Source: Spongilla lacustris (lineage: Eukaryota > Porifera > Demospongiae > Spongillida > Spongillidae). Taken from it: a stretch of DNA of 64,000 nucleotides. The notes beneath the pieces were generated by a model. That model saw only the letters and a list, made by a program, of their open reading frames with translations. It was not told where the DNA came from and ran no database searches. A program made the position numbers and the translations under genes. Below, piece by piece: positions 38,805 to 49,645 of the stretch (position 1 is its first letter; the number at the start of each line of letters is the position of its first letter). The stretch lies in assembly GCA_949361645.1 (NCBI GenBank), contig OX442416.1, positions 2,281,430 through 2,345,429 of the forward strand, written 5' to 3'.

Positions 38805-38920
38805 ATACGAATGTATACGAATGTATACGAATGTATACGAATGTATACGAATGTATACGAATGTATACGAATGTATACGAATGTATACGAATGTATACGA
38901 ATGTATACGAATGTATACGA
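38805..38920. repeat. Tandem 10-bp satellite (ATGTATACGA)n
   Basis: Eleven perfect copies of ATGTATACGA plus a partial first unit. The period of 10 shifts frame by one each unit, so frames on both strands stay open and repeat every ten residues (ECIRMYTNVY). Not coding in my view. Confidence 0.95.
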
Positions 38921-39319
38921 ACACATGCGGCTATAAAAATATTTATAGAGCAGCCAACAAACCTTCTTGAAGACATTCTCAACATAGAAACATCGTAATA
39001 GTATCACACCACAAGAGACAGTAAGCTTTATCTCTGAAGGCAGGGGAGGTAAGGGGGTAAGTGACAAATATTTAACAGAATTAACAGGGCGGAATTTTAA
39101 AACATATCAATTGCCTGGAGATACAAATTCTAGCCAACAGAGGATTTGATATCAAAGAGTAGGTGTGGTGTAAAGGAACATGATTTATACCATATATGGC
39201 AAATAGCAATGTTTAGAAGCCTGGATGGTTAACATCCCAACGGACCCAACCAAAAATATTCCAATGACTAGAACATGCATGTGGTAAGTGTACGTAGAAA
39301 CATAGGGGCAACAGTTCTG

Positions 39320-39450
39320 AATGATTAAATGACTTTCTAACGAAATGGTCCTATATTTAGCACATGCATGAACAATGTATTGTCCTACAATGTGTGCTGG
39401 GCTAAATATAGGACTATTTCGTTTTTCCTTATCATTCAACCCTTGTTTCC
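39320..39450. repeat. Short inverted repeat
   Basis: ACGAAATGGTCCTATATTTAGC near 39338 pairs with GCTAAATATAGGACTATTTCGT near 39402. Probably a small MITE. Confidence 0.5.
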
Positions 39451-39728
39451 CTACTTTTTACACCACTATTGCCTTCAAATCCTATATACCACCAACTTTC
39501 TCATAGAGAATGTTTTTATTTACTTGTAGATATTAGAACAGTACGTGTAGACACGCGCGCGCTTGCCCCCATGCACAAACTAACGCAATTATCGATCGAA
39601 CACCATGCAACATAATTCGCACTCGCACCATCGGTGTTACGAACGGTAAGTAAGGCACCGCACTGAAGGCGTTTCGCGTATTGGAACTGTACTGGCTCCG
39701 CCCATCGGAGGCGTTACGGACGTGCATA

Positions 39729-40545
39729 TACCGTAAGCGTCATAATTTAAGGAATGTCACAATTAAGGAATCTGTGGGTCAACGCGTAACGATTTTCGCA
39801 ATTAGGGAAGGGTGCTGCGCGTACAATTAAGGAACAGGTCATGTGCTCTGTAAATCTTGAGTGTTTGTACTCCAGGGATTAGATCCAGCACGTCGTCTAG
39901 CCCTATAGATTTGATCTAGCTAGCGCGTGTGCGTACACGTGCATGTTTTGTTATTTATTTATTTTGTTGAGCTCGATTTGAAAACATGGGAGGGGGGTAA
40001 CGTGGGATTCAATGAAGCGGTTGTTTGTGCTCTCCGTGCATGCAATTTGAAATCAAGTGAGTGCATAGGACTCATTAGTTGATCGGAGGACTGGCTTGGC
40101 TGCCCTGGTTGCTGGCTTGCCTGCTGGTTTGGCTAATCCGATTGTTGCCGTATCGCGTGGTGCCAGTTGAAGAGGTGTTTTGCTGTAACTTTGGCAAACG
40201 TACCTGGCAGATTTTTGTTCAGCCATTCTGCGCAAGCTTTAAAACGTACTATAGTCTATTTTCTTGCCATTTGACAAAGTAACGAACTCATTCAACATTG
40301 ATAGAGCGATAATCTTGTCGCAGGTCTTGAAAGTGTACCTCTTTTTATGAGTTCTAAGCTTGAGACAGTGTGTTTTATCAGACGCGCTGGTGGGTTGAAT
40401 ACTGCTTGTCTCCATAGCGTTTCTAATTGCGCACACCTTTTACTCTAATTTCACAATTAAGGAATCGAAATATTCCAACGTCACAATTAAGGAATCATTA
40501 AGGAATTGTGACATTCCTTTTATAAAAATTATGACGCTTACGGTA
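39729..40545. mobile_element. TIR element with CACAATTAAGGAAT motifs
   Basis: The ends TACCGTAAGCGTCATAATTT (39729 onward) and the complement (ending 40545) bound about 0.8 kb. CACAATTAAGGAA occurs repeatedly at both sub-termini (39757, 39815-39833, 40450-40520). No transposase. A TA target is likely. Confidence 0.65.
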
Positions 40546-40859
40546 TTTTACTACACGTTCAAATAGCCGTCAATTTTTTGGTTGTCGAATGGTCAAATTG
40601 TGATTTCAAATCGTGATTTCAAATTTTTTGTTGTGTAAATGGTCAAATTGTGATTTCAAATAAAGTTATGTGATACGGCTTATACCTGGGGTGAGCCATA
40701 AATAATTACAAGTCAACGACATACGGTATTATACACACGCTTCAAGGCAATGATTTCCAGGTGCTTAGATGTAGGTGATAACAAAATAATCGCGATTCCT
40801 GGGCGATTATCGCGATTATCGCTAAGAAAATAGCGATTTTATCGCCGGAATTAAAATAA

Positions 40860-41481
40860 TTGGGACAGTTTCCGCGAAAACTTCCTATGTTTTATAACAT
40901 TATAAAAGAATAGTGTTATAAAAGTGCTTCTTGTTTGAATCGCTATATCTCCCGAACCCTAAATGCTATTGACTTACTATTTTCAATAGTTCGTACAAAG
41001 ATACAGTTGAACAAACTACGTGCACATTTTCGCGCTCGATTCGCGCCAATGATTTAGGTAAATTTCGTCCCACTCGATGTATGGGGGGATTATAACATTG
41101 GCACGAATCAAACTGGAAAACGTGTACGTATAGTTTGTTCGACTGTATCTCGATCTGTAGTGGATGGTATAATTTAAAAAATTAACGAACAGAACAAATC
41201 GATAGGTATAGGACCTCTCTATACATGTATACCTATACAAAACAAATTTAAAGCGATTTGATTACTCCTGCCTAATGTTATGGCGGGTTTGAACCAGGTG
41301 AGGTATCAAACATTGCAATATTGGCAAGGAGCAAGTCCAAGATTCCTAACTGTATTTACTATAGAGAAATGGTGCATGAAGTATTTAGTGTTGAAATATA
41401 GCAAGTCCATAGCTTTAACCTTATAACACCATTATTTTATAGTGTTATAAAACATAGGAAGTTTTCGCGGAAACTGCCCAA
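40860..41481. mobile_element. TIR element, TTGGGACAGTTTCCGCG family
   Basis: Inverted ends of about 46 bases (40860-40906 and 41434-41481; CAGTTTCCGCGAAAACTTCC), 622 bases in all. A second internal inverted region is CGTGCACATTTTCGCGC / GTGCACGT-like. A related copy with diverged ends lies inside 46170-46720. Its right edge abuts the homologous 3' flank of saposin-like gene C. Confidence 0.7.
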
Positions 41482-41625
41482 ATTAATTAACGTTAACGTA
41501 CTTCTCTACAGTATAATGTATAATATTGCACTGTGTACATGAGCATCATAAAGTACATGCAGGCACAGTTAAGAAAAAATTTCTATTAGCAGCGCATCAC
41601 CCAAATTAAGGAGTTGCTTCTCGAA

Positions 41626-42430
41626 TCAACATGCCTTCAGAGCCTGGCAGATCGTGGTTGGATTGGTAACTTTCTTTTGGAGATAGGATGCGGCCGTTTT
41701 GCATCCGGCGATAAAGAGGCCAGTGCAGGCCCCTATAGGGTTAGGAATGGCGAATTGAGACACAAGGTTGCGATGCATCAATATACAATGGATTTACAGG
41801 TCAGAGGATCTTCTGGGCCGAATCCAAGTACTTGGCACGCTAATAATTGCAGTATACATGTGCGAAAATTGACGTGTTAATATATACATGTAAATATTTA
41901 CTTGCGGCATCACTATTTCGCTTACCCGCTGCTATTTCGACGCCAAAAATAAAGCCGCAACCCCTCTTGGTAATCAGCGAAAGGACTTTAGGAACGGCTT
42001 TCTGACAAAGGCTGCATGATAGCTGCATATAGTGCATGGTTTTAAACTTCATTCAGTGCATGCATGCATGAGAATTAACATGGACTTACCCCAGCAGTGT
42101 ACAGATTGTCCGTGTCTTCGTCGCTTGCGGGATCCAAATACGCTGCTGCCAAGTACCTTCGCATCACCTCGGCAGACTCGTGTGCGTTGCTCAGGGAAGA
42201 AAGGCAGGCCATTTCTCCTTCCGAGCGAACTTCATACTCGAATGAATCCTACGATGAACAGCCGCAACACCATCACCATTATTGCATATTTTTGACCATG
42301 CATGCATGCATGCATGTGGTTGAACTGCATACAATAAGAATAGCGTGTGCAAGTTTACCTCGGCTCGAGGAAGAGCTGTAGCCGATACTGTCAGCATAGC
42401 GAAGCACAGGGCCAGTCCTACAAGCATCAT
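41626..42430 (-). CDS. Secreted saposin-B-like protein, copy C (inverted)
   Basis: Minus-strand exons: 42430-42359, 42248-42090, 42022-41926, 41839-41798, 41732-41626 (TGA). 158 residues with the same exon lengths and phases as copies A and B. Signal peptide identical to A and B. The eight domain cysteines at 80, 83, 99, 111, 126, 134, 152 and 158 are kept. It is more diverged than A is from B: for example V94I, N95T, L102I, L105V, E112Q, L138A, V141L, H153Q, N156K, V157A relative to A. All introns are GT-AG. Homology with A and B extends about 110 bases upstream and about 140 bases downstream of the gene and then stops at a transposon (40860-41481). An older paralogue or gene conversion partner. 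Confidence 0.8.
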
Positions 42431-42479
42431 CTTGGTACTTCAGGTGAACTGTGGATAATGTGTGTGGTGAGTACACGCG

Positions 42480-42487
42480 TTTATATA
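42480..42487 (-). promoter_or_regulatory. TATA box of saposin-like gene C
   Basis: TATATAAA on the minus strand, 50-57 bases before the ATG, in the conserved promoter block. Confidence 0.7.
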
Positions 42488-42599
42488 CCCACGCGCCCTC
42501 AGAGTGTTTACCGTATATGGAATGAATCCTTTCTATCTCTGTGGGCTGTGGGGGTGAAGTAGGAAATCGACTGTGTGAACTTTTTTTATTTTTACTGAC

Positions 42600-43300
42600 T
42601 GCCGATAAGCCCTGGAGCAGTATAGGAGAAGTAACTGCTGATTATATCACAAGGTGAAATGTTGAATTTGCAATGAACTGATGAATGTGGTGTAAATGTG
42701 TTGAGTAAATATGGTTACAGGTATATACGTGAAATTTCCGCCATACTGAGTAAATGTGAAGCTCTCATTCGCTGTAGCGGAAGGTATTTATCACTTGGGC
42801 AACCAGAGGATAACATGAACCAGAAAACTGATGGAAACAGTTGAAACTTGCTCCAGACGACCTCTGCAATGTCCCTCTGTCAGTCTATAATGGCAACAGC
42901 CTTGTTACCGTGACAATGTTTGAGTGGAAGAAAATTTGTACATTTCTGGCCTGGGGACCTCTAAGTAGCACATCTATACATGTTTGTACTATAAGGCCTG
43001 GAGCAGTACGAGAAGTAACTGCTAATGGGGATTTACAACGAATTGACTATTAATCAAATGTGGTGTAAATGTGTTTGTAAATATTGTATATTATGATATT
43101 TCTGCTGTAGTAAATGTGAAGCTCATTTACTACAGCGGAAACCGGCGTCATGCACATCAAACATTTTTACTAACACAAAATACTCCATAATGTAAATGCA
43201 TTGCACGTAGATCCAACTTTTCCCCTGTGTATGGATAAGGTAGACATGAACTACAGGTCACAAACATGAACCAGAAAACTGATGGTAACATATTTCAGCT
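42600..43300. repeat. Imperfect tandem duplication of about 0.4 kb
   Basis: Shared phrases in the same order: GCCTGGAGCAGTA...AGAAGTAACTGCT (42610 and 42998), AATGTGGTGTAAATGTGTT (42685 and 43058), TAAATGTGAAGCTC (42752 and 43111), CATGAACCAGAAAACTGATGG (42815 and 43267). Not coding. Confidence 0.65.
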
Positions 43301-44249
43301 TGTACAGTGACGTCAGCGCTCTGCCATCCCACTACTAATATCATAGATTATTTAGCCAGGAATTGGAAACGGGGTCTGTGTTGTAGCAGAAGATAGGCTA
43401 TTGTAGTAGTTAAAGTTCCACTGACCGTGGTATCTTTTCGGCCTTGTTACCCCTAGCTTCTCCCGTATCAGCTGAGCTTACCCCTAAGGTACTACTGCTC
43501 CAAGTTTGTAACGCGGAGGAGTTCAGGGGCGGATCCAGGATTTAGGAGCGTGGGGGGGGGGGGGGGCAATGTGATATAAGTGCAAGGGCGTGGCAGGACA
43601 CGCCTACCACCAGCAAGGACGTATGGGGGAGCGCTGTAAGCTCCCCCATCGGAGTCTGGGGCGGAGCCCCAGCCACTTTGCAAATTTTAATGTCACAAAA
43701 CATAGCATAATTGCGTAGAAACATGCTAAAACCAGGTAGAATAGTAATTTACTTGCTTCCAGACTTTCCTGTAGTATTGAACGGCATAACGATCGATATA
43801 CGGTATCCGCTCAACGATCCGCCATAGTTAAATATTCCAAAGTACAATAGGTTGTATACATGTATACAGATCGCAATATTTAACTACATCCTGTGGGCTG
43901 GGACATTTATAACAATCACTCCACCTACCACTATTGAAAGGATCGTTGCGCCGTTAATCATAGATTGACCGTTCGCTGTTAAACGGTGTGTTAAACCAGT
44001 TTAACGGTTACAAAATTTGCGAACACGTTTTGTGTTTTCCGTTGTAACTAATCATCCATAAGTGTTGCCTCACTCTGAAGGTATATTTGGTATCCTAAAT
44101 CATGTATCTACGATATAGAGTACACTTATTCAATTACATACATATTTACAATATTGTTACTTAAATTGAGCTCTAGCATTGCAATGATACTGTTGCTTGA
44201 ATAACTGCTTTGCACATTACGCATTTTCGGCTCCGCCCGAGAAACCTAC

Positions 44250-44381
44250 CTGCTCTTGTATGGTGCCATAAGCCAGTTTGCTCTTCCAGCCTGCACTATA
44301 TCGTGCTTTTGCACCTCTCTCACCAATAACAGCCTTTGAAGAGGCGCAAACTTTGACTCCGACGGCGAGCCCTTTTGCCAT
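44250..44381 (-). CDS. Possible first exon, unknown protein
   Basis: ATG at 44381 followed by 44 open codons (MAKGLAVGVKVCASSKAVIG...) ending exactly at a GTAGGT donor in phase 0. The composition is protein-like and not repeat-like. No matching second exon was found. It may be host sequence carried inside the element at 43524-44594, or chance. Confidence 0.3.
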
Positions 44382-44398
44382 GCTAATAGAAATTACCA

Positions 44399-44524
44399 AT
44401 GGCGGCAAAAGAAGTCGGTGGAGTGGATTTGCTTGTAACGCTACAAAAAGCGAGAATTGCGCCTAGAACTGGTGTGGCGCTAAGACTTAACAGATATCTG
44501 GATAGGACAGCAGTGCTGTTGTAG
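44399..44524 (+). CDS. Possible small protein, divergent to the previous frame
   Basis: 41 codons (MAAKEVGGVDLLVTLQKARI...) ending in TAG. The ATG is 17 bases from that of the divergent minus-strand frame. The initiation context is good (ACCAATGG). No family recognised. Confidence 0.25.
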   Translation: MAAKEVGGVDLLVTLQKARIAPRTGVALRLNRYLDRTAVLL

Positions 44525-44977
44525 AACACAACCCCTTCTATACTGTGTAATAGACACTGGAGTATACCCCAGCCGCCCCCTGGATCCGCCACTGGAGTTA
44601 GTTTGTCAGCTATACGTTCAGATTTAACACAGTAAACAGCATGTCGATGTAAAGCCATGCCCCTTTTTATAACCTCATACCAATACTCCATAACTCAGTA
44701 GCTATATGCCCAGAACCGACAGTATGTCGAAAACGCTGTTTCGTGCCACTTCATGTTTTCAAAGCTATAGGGATACAAGGGCAAAACCTATCCAGATTGC
44801 TACGAAGAACTTATTTACAAAAAAAATCAAGCTCAAAAAATGTACAAAACAAGTTTTTGCACGCCCAGAAAGGATTCACATAGCTTCATTTCTCATGCAG
44901 TTTTTATAAAAAGCTCCCAAAGATTCGTTCACTAGAAACCTTACCGGGCTTACATTTCATGAATTGGATGGAATACA

Positions 44978-45177
44978 NNNNNNNNNNNNNNNNNNNNNNN
45001 NNNNNNNNNNNNNNNNNNNNNNNNNNNNNNNNNNNNNNNNNNNNNNNNNNNNNNNNNNNNNNNNNNNNNNNNNNNNNNNNNNNNNNNNNNNNNNNNNNNN
45101 NNNNNNNNNNNNNNNNNNNNNNNNNNNNNNNNNNNNNNNNNNNNNNNNNNNNNNNNNNNNNNNNNNNNNNNNNNNNN
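44978..45177. other. Assembly gap (200 N)
   Basis: Exactly 200 undetermined bases; the length is probably nominal. Confidence 1.
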
Positions 45178-45252
45178 AAAAGTTAAGATAGTAAAGTTAC
45201 ATTAACCCTTGCTTGTGGTTGAACACGTTCTATATTTTCATATAGTTTCTCC

Positions 45253-45600
45253 CAAAAGCTTGACGTGTCTGGTTTGTTTTCTTCAAAATGCCGTCACGTC
45301 GGTCTAGAAGAGAAAAGAATCGTGCTAAGAAGATAGCCAAGTTAAATGATGACAGTTGTGCTAACGATCGCGAGTCGCAAGATATTGAATGTGAGGAGCG
45401 TGACAGTTTTCAAGAAGCGCGTGAAAAAAAGAATACTTCGAAAGGAACCGCTACAAAGCCAATTCTGAAAGTAAGAAGGATAGCATGAAGGCCTACTACG
45501 ATCAAAATCGAGAATTGATTTTAGCCTCCAAACAAGATCAATATCAGGCAAATCCAAAGGCCAAGAGAGATATCTCAAAGATAAACACCTTCAGGAAAAG
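45253..45600 (+). pseudogene. Basic repeat-region fragment of a mobile-element protein, copy 1
   Basis: Starts at 45288 with MPSRRSRREKNRAKK, an acidic stretch (DIECEERDSFQEA), then after a one-base loss in an A run (about 45425-45431) the repeat-like KKDSMKAYYDQNRE and LILASKQDQYQANPK. Units of this YxxNxE...QYxxNPxKK type occur at the N-terminus of large Helitron-like helicase proteins in invertebrates; the assignment here is tentative. Nearly identical to 49268-49575, including 35 bases before the ATG. Confidence 0.5.
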
Positions 45601-45876
45601 AAATTCTACGAGGTAGGAGAGTTTGCAATGTATACCGTTTGGGTGCATGCGCAATGTCCAAGCTTTATTCACGCGTAAGGGACCGGTATATCGTGTGCTG
45701 TTTCTTGCGAGCAGTCTGTAGATAGCACAACTCGCAGGAAACGAATAAAGCCATGTACCGCTTTTATATTTGACAAATAATTTATGCACCTATCATTGTT
45801 ACGTGAGACCCCCCAGTGGCGTATCCAGAGAGGGTGCTCTGGGTGCTTGAGCACCCCCCTCGGCCAAAATTGTAAC

Positions 45877-46879
45877 CAGGGTTGCCGAAAGTCAGGCCGG
45901 GGTCCGGCCTGTGACTGGCCGGCCTGACAGCCCGGGCCTGCCAGGCCGGCTTCAGGTCGGATAATTTGATGTTATTAAACAATTTATTAAAAATTCATAC
46001 TTCTTCAGCTTTATCCGAGCGGGTGTTTTCGCGAGCTAAGCTGATTCAACAGCGCCAGAGATGGAACCTTCTCCCTCAATGTTTGGAGGCATGTGTCATG
46101 CTGAAGCACAATGCATGGTTAATTACAAGTATTTAGATAGCAAGCGCACTGTTTGCATCACTGCATGTTATATGTATCTCAGACTCAGTTTCTGTATCTG
46201 TAGGAGTAATCAAATCGCTTCAAATTCGGTTGTAAGTAGAGAGGTCCTATTACGGAGATATAGTGGAACAAACCGTACGTGCACATTTTCCCGCTCGATT
46301 CGCGCCGATGATTTGGGCAAATCGCGTCCCGCTCAAAGTATGGGAGCTGGTGATTATATCATTGCCGCGTATCGAGCAGGAAAAAGTGCACGTATAGTTT
46401 GTTCAACTATATCTCCATAACGGATCGATAGATATAGCCATATAGGACCTCTCTACCTACAAACTGAATTTGAAGCGATTTGATTACTCCTATAGAAAGT
46501 TATGTTGGGTTTGAACCTGGTGGGGTATCGAACCTTTCAACGATGATACTGAGCAAGTGCAAGACACAAAAATGTATTTTACCATAGGACATGAAGGGTT
46601 GTTGAAAATAGGAAGCCGATAGCCTTTATTGTTCGGCAGATACAGCAATTCAATTAAATGTTATAACACGATTATTTTATAATGTTATAAAACATAAGAA
46701 GTTATCTCGGAAACTGTCCCATATATATGAATATAGCTATAGACATCGCGAAATGAATTAATAATTTATTATAATAAGTGGGTGGATCCCGGCCTGCCGG
46801 CCTGTCAGGTCACAGTCCGGCCTGCCAGGCCAAGCTAAATGTCCGGCCTGGCAGGCCGGGCTGGCCTTCGGCAACCCTG
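45877..46879. mobile_element. Nested non-autonomous hAT element, 8-bp target duplication
   Basis: Terminal repeats CAGGGTTGCCGAA / TTCGGCAACCCTG with GGCCTGCCAGGCC-rich sub-termini, 1003 bases. ATTGTAAC is present on both sides (45869-45876 and 46880-46887). The CAGGG ends and 8-base duplication are characteristic of hAT transposons. No transposase; the middle holds a diverged copy of the 40860-41481 element. Confidence 0.85.
46170..46720. repeat. Diverged copy of the TTGGGACAG element
   Basis: Shares CGTGCACATTTT...GCTCGATTCGCGCC, GATTACTCCT...GTTTGAACC and the right end ATAAAACATAAGAAGTT with 40860-41481. The left end is not clear. Confidence 0.6.
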
Positions 46880-46997
46880 ATTGTAACCATTAATTATTAA
46901 CGATAACGTATTTGCTGTGCGCCAAACAAAGGCCCCCACTTTTCGTATCGGGCCTCACTTTAAGCACCTCCCTCGCTGAAATCCTGGATAGCCACTG

Positions 46998-48426
46998 CCC
47001 CCCCCCCCTCCCTGGGGCATTGGAAGGGATTTGACCTTTATTAAAGCAAATGGCCCCTGGTTGGGGTTAATAACCGGTCAAATGTCTAAACTACATGGAT
47101 CGATGTCACGCGCAAATTTTAGATTAACTACAGGTCTGACCACAACTGCATGGGGGTGGGGGGAATTATTGCTGAGATGGATCATTCTTCTGAGTTGCAA
47201 ACCAGATTGAGGCAAGATCTAAACTGTTTCATTCCCCCACAATGTAGATCTGTCCCTATGCCAACAAGGGACCCAACATTACGCACGGATGTTCAACACG
47301 GGATTAACTATGGCAGTATGGGTGTTGCCACAACTAATAAGTATTTACAAGCTGACCTATGGACATGGATTTCATTCTTATGAGTTAAAAAGCACACAGA
47401 CAACATCTGATCTGTTTCATTTACCCACAGGATAGGTGTACGCGTACGGACCCAACGTCACGGGCGGATTACCACAACTGAGGCAGAATGCCAGGGCAAT
47501 TTTGGCCAGATGTGTCTCACCAACTACATCTTGTGACTTTTAGTTGTAGTGTTTTAATAAACAGTTGTGAGTAGGTTATAATATTATTATTTATACCACA
47601 ACTAATAAGCCAACCTATGCAGATGGATTTCTACTCTGACTTATTAATTTATTGTTGTGTTCCGTGTGTGTTTATCTAAAATACATAAAACATGCATGTG
47701 TTCTTACACTTCCATCTGCGTCGTATATACTTATAGCAACCACCCGAACAATCAGTCAAAACTTAGACTAACATATATAGTTATGTAACACATAACCAAA
47801 TATGGACGTCAATACATATATCACATGTTCATGTGCTTTGCTGCTTTATGCATCTGATTCAATGGGTTCAGTGATGTGCTTAAAAAGCACACCAGCCTGC
47901 AGCAAGGCTGTCCTCCCCTAGGCCTCGGCAGTTCAAATTGACACATTTAACTGTAGTACATGCATTATTACCTTTAACAACTCCTTTGAATTGATATATC
48001 ATATCCTGATGACAATTCAGCAGACTATGGCCGGCATTGGGTAGAAGTGGTATAATATGCCCCGTTCTATAAATGCTTTCTGAGAGGATCTGATATCTAC
48101 GTTAGAAATTCATATGTTATTCATCTCATCACTCTAAAGATTTGTACATGTATCTGCTTTGCTGCATTACCTTACAGTACCACCATCAAATTAAGCTATA
48201 GGGGCACCAAGGTATAGAGCGAAATTCAGATAATCTTGAAAGGTATAAACGATGATACACGCGTCATGTATACAGCCCTCATGCATGGGCGGTCTCCAAA
48301 ATTGCACCCCATTTGATATAACGCCAAGGTTCGAACTTGACATGACCTCAGTTCACAAACTTCATATAATTAATGCACAGCTTTAAACTTCACATGAACA
48401 CTGTCTATAAAGCATGCATACAATCG
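46998..48426. other. Unassigned DNA with a weak tandem duplication
   Basis: At about 47195-47390 and 47395-47640 the phrases GATCT..CTGTTTCATT, GGACCCAAC(A/G)T and AATAAG...CAACCTATG(C/G)A(C/G)ATGGATTTC recur in order, an imperfect duplication of about 0.2 kb. No gene is visible. Confidence 0.35.
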
Positions 48427-49149
48427 ATGACCTCATTCTTCTTAATCTTTCTATATATAAGCTCAGCATGTGTTCATCGAGACCATTATGACTTCTCCCA
48501 GTTAGTCGTAATATATTCTATTTACCATCGTATATTTCCGGCAGTATGTCAGAACGATTCATTTATGGCCATCGATACCGAGGATGAATCAGAGCCTCAT
48601 CATCCTGCTTATTCGCCAATAACGCTATCACCCGCACCCAGGTCCAAACCTACCAACCCAACTCCGCACCCGCCAACCGCAGACCCAGAGTGGCCAGACT
48701 CAGTAGCCCAGGCAAGTGTTATTTATCTTAATCCTTATACATGTATACTGGCATAACCATGCAGTCCAACCTTTCTGCAGGCCCAACTGATCCTTCCACA
48801 TGAACCAGCTGCAGCACAGTCGCAAACCATCATCACAGCAGCCCAACTGATCCCTCCTCCACATGAAACAGCTGCAGCACAGTCGCAAACCACCATCGCA
48901 AGAGCAGCAGCCCAACTGATCCCTCCACATGAACCAGCTACAACCCAGTCGCAAACTGTCATCACAGCAACTAGCACTTTTATCGTACCTGGGGTTCCAC
49001 CCATACCACCGCGCCCAGTACCCTGGCCAACTATTATATCCGCACCACGCTCAGCAATATTCTCCCCTGTCCCTCAATCTCACGCACAGCCGGAGAGGCC
49101 GAGGACGAGAACGAGGACGAGGACGAGGGCGCAGACGCAGGCCATATGA
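48427..49149 (+). CDS. Secreted Pro/Gln-rich protein with three internal repeats
   Basis: I do not recognise this family. Exon 1 is 48427-48711, exon 2 48781-49149 (TGA), phase 0, 217 residues. Start chosen because it opens a signal peptide (MTSFFLIFLYISSACVH). A Pro-rich segment follows (ITLSPAPRSKPTNPTPHPPT). Exon 2 has three imperfect repeats of about 24 residues built on AAQLIPPHEPAAAQSQT, then a Pro-rich stretch (VPGVPPIPPRPVPWP), and ends in alternating Arg-Thr (RTRTRTRTRAQTQ). The intron is GC-AG (GCAAGT...CTGCAG). A TATAAT-like sequence lies about 60 bases upstream. Possibly an extracellular matrix or secretory protein; the low-complexity tail gives no function. It sits between two copies of a mobile-element fragment. 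Confidence 0.55.
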
Positions 49150-49267
49150 AAATTTTTCATTTATATATTCTAGAAACACAACAGTATACTATCAGTCTAT
49201 CACTCAACATAATTTACACTTAAGTTTTTTATTCCTGGTTCTTTAATCCTGGTAAATTATACATGAT

Positions 49268-49616
49268 GCTTGACGTGTCTGGTTTGTTTTCTTCAAAATG
49301 CCGTCACGTCGGTCTAGAAGAGAAAAGAATCGTGCTAAGAAGGTAGCCAAGTTAAATAATGACAGTTGTGCTAACGAACGCGAGTCGCAAGATATTGAAT
49401 GTGAGGAGCGTGACAGTTTTCAAGAAGCGCGTGAAAAAAAAGAATACTTTCGAAAGGAACCGCTACAAAGCCAATTCTGAGAGTAAGAAGGATAGCATGA
49501 AGGCCTACTACGATCAAAATCGAGAACTGATTTTAGCCTCCAAACAAGCTCAATATCAGGCAAATCCTAAGAAACCCAACAGAAAAAAAAAAAAGAGATT
49601 AGTACTCCCTGTATAA
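49268..49616 (+). pseudogene. Basic repeat-region fragment of a mobile-element protein, copy 2
   Basis: Nearly identical to 45253-45560. Its frame is broken by an extra base at a T run (about 49448-49450), a different place from copy 1. It ends in an A-rich stretch at about 49580 next to the inverted-repeat element. Confidence 0.5.
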
Positions 49617-49645
49617 CGTTTTAAGACCCAAAAAAAAATCAATAA

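Larger units (their letters stand above)
43524..44594. mobile_element. hAT-like non-autonomous element
   Basis: Begins CAGGGGCGGATCCAGGA and ends GGATCCGCCACTG, the typical imperfect ends of a hAT-type MITE. GAGTT stands directly outside both ends. Sub-terminal GC-rich module (43590-43680, containing CTCCCCCATCGGAGTCTGGGGCGGAGCCCC) is shared with 53560-53640 and 62262-62320. Interior carries two divergent open frames. Confidence 0.6.
45814..46997. mobile_element. hAT-like MITE, host of a nested insertion
   Basis: Ends CAGTGGCGTATCCAG and CTGGATAGCCACTG, with GAGCACC/AAGCACC sub-termini. Removing the nested element (45877-46879) leaves a short MITE of about 170 bases. C-rich DNA flanks it. 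Confidence 0.65.

Noticed and set aside
38805..38920. CRISPR-like array
   Set aside because: Direct repeats without spacers, in a eukaryotic sequence; it is a simple satellite.
38747..39067. Repeated YECIRMYTNV protein
   Set aside because: The repeat is a 10-base satellite that stays open in several frames on both strands; no start context or splice signal supports coding.
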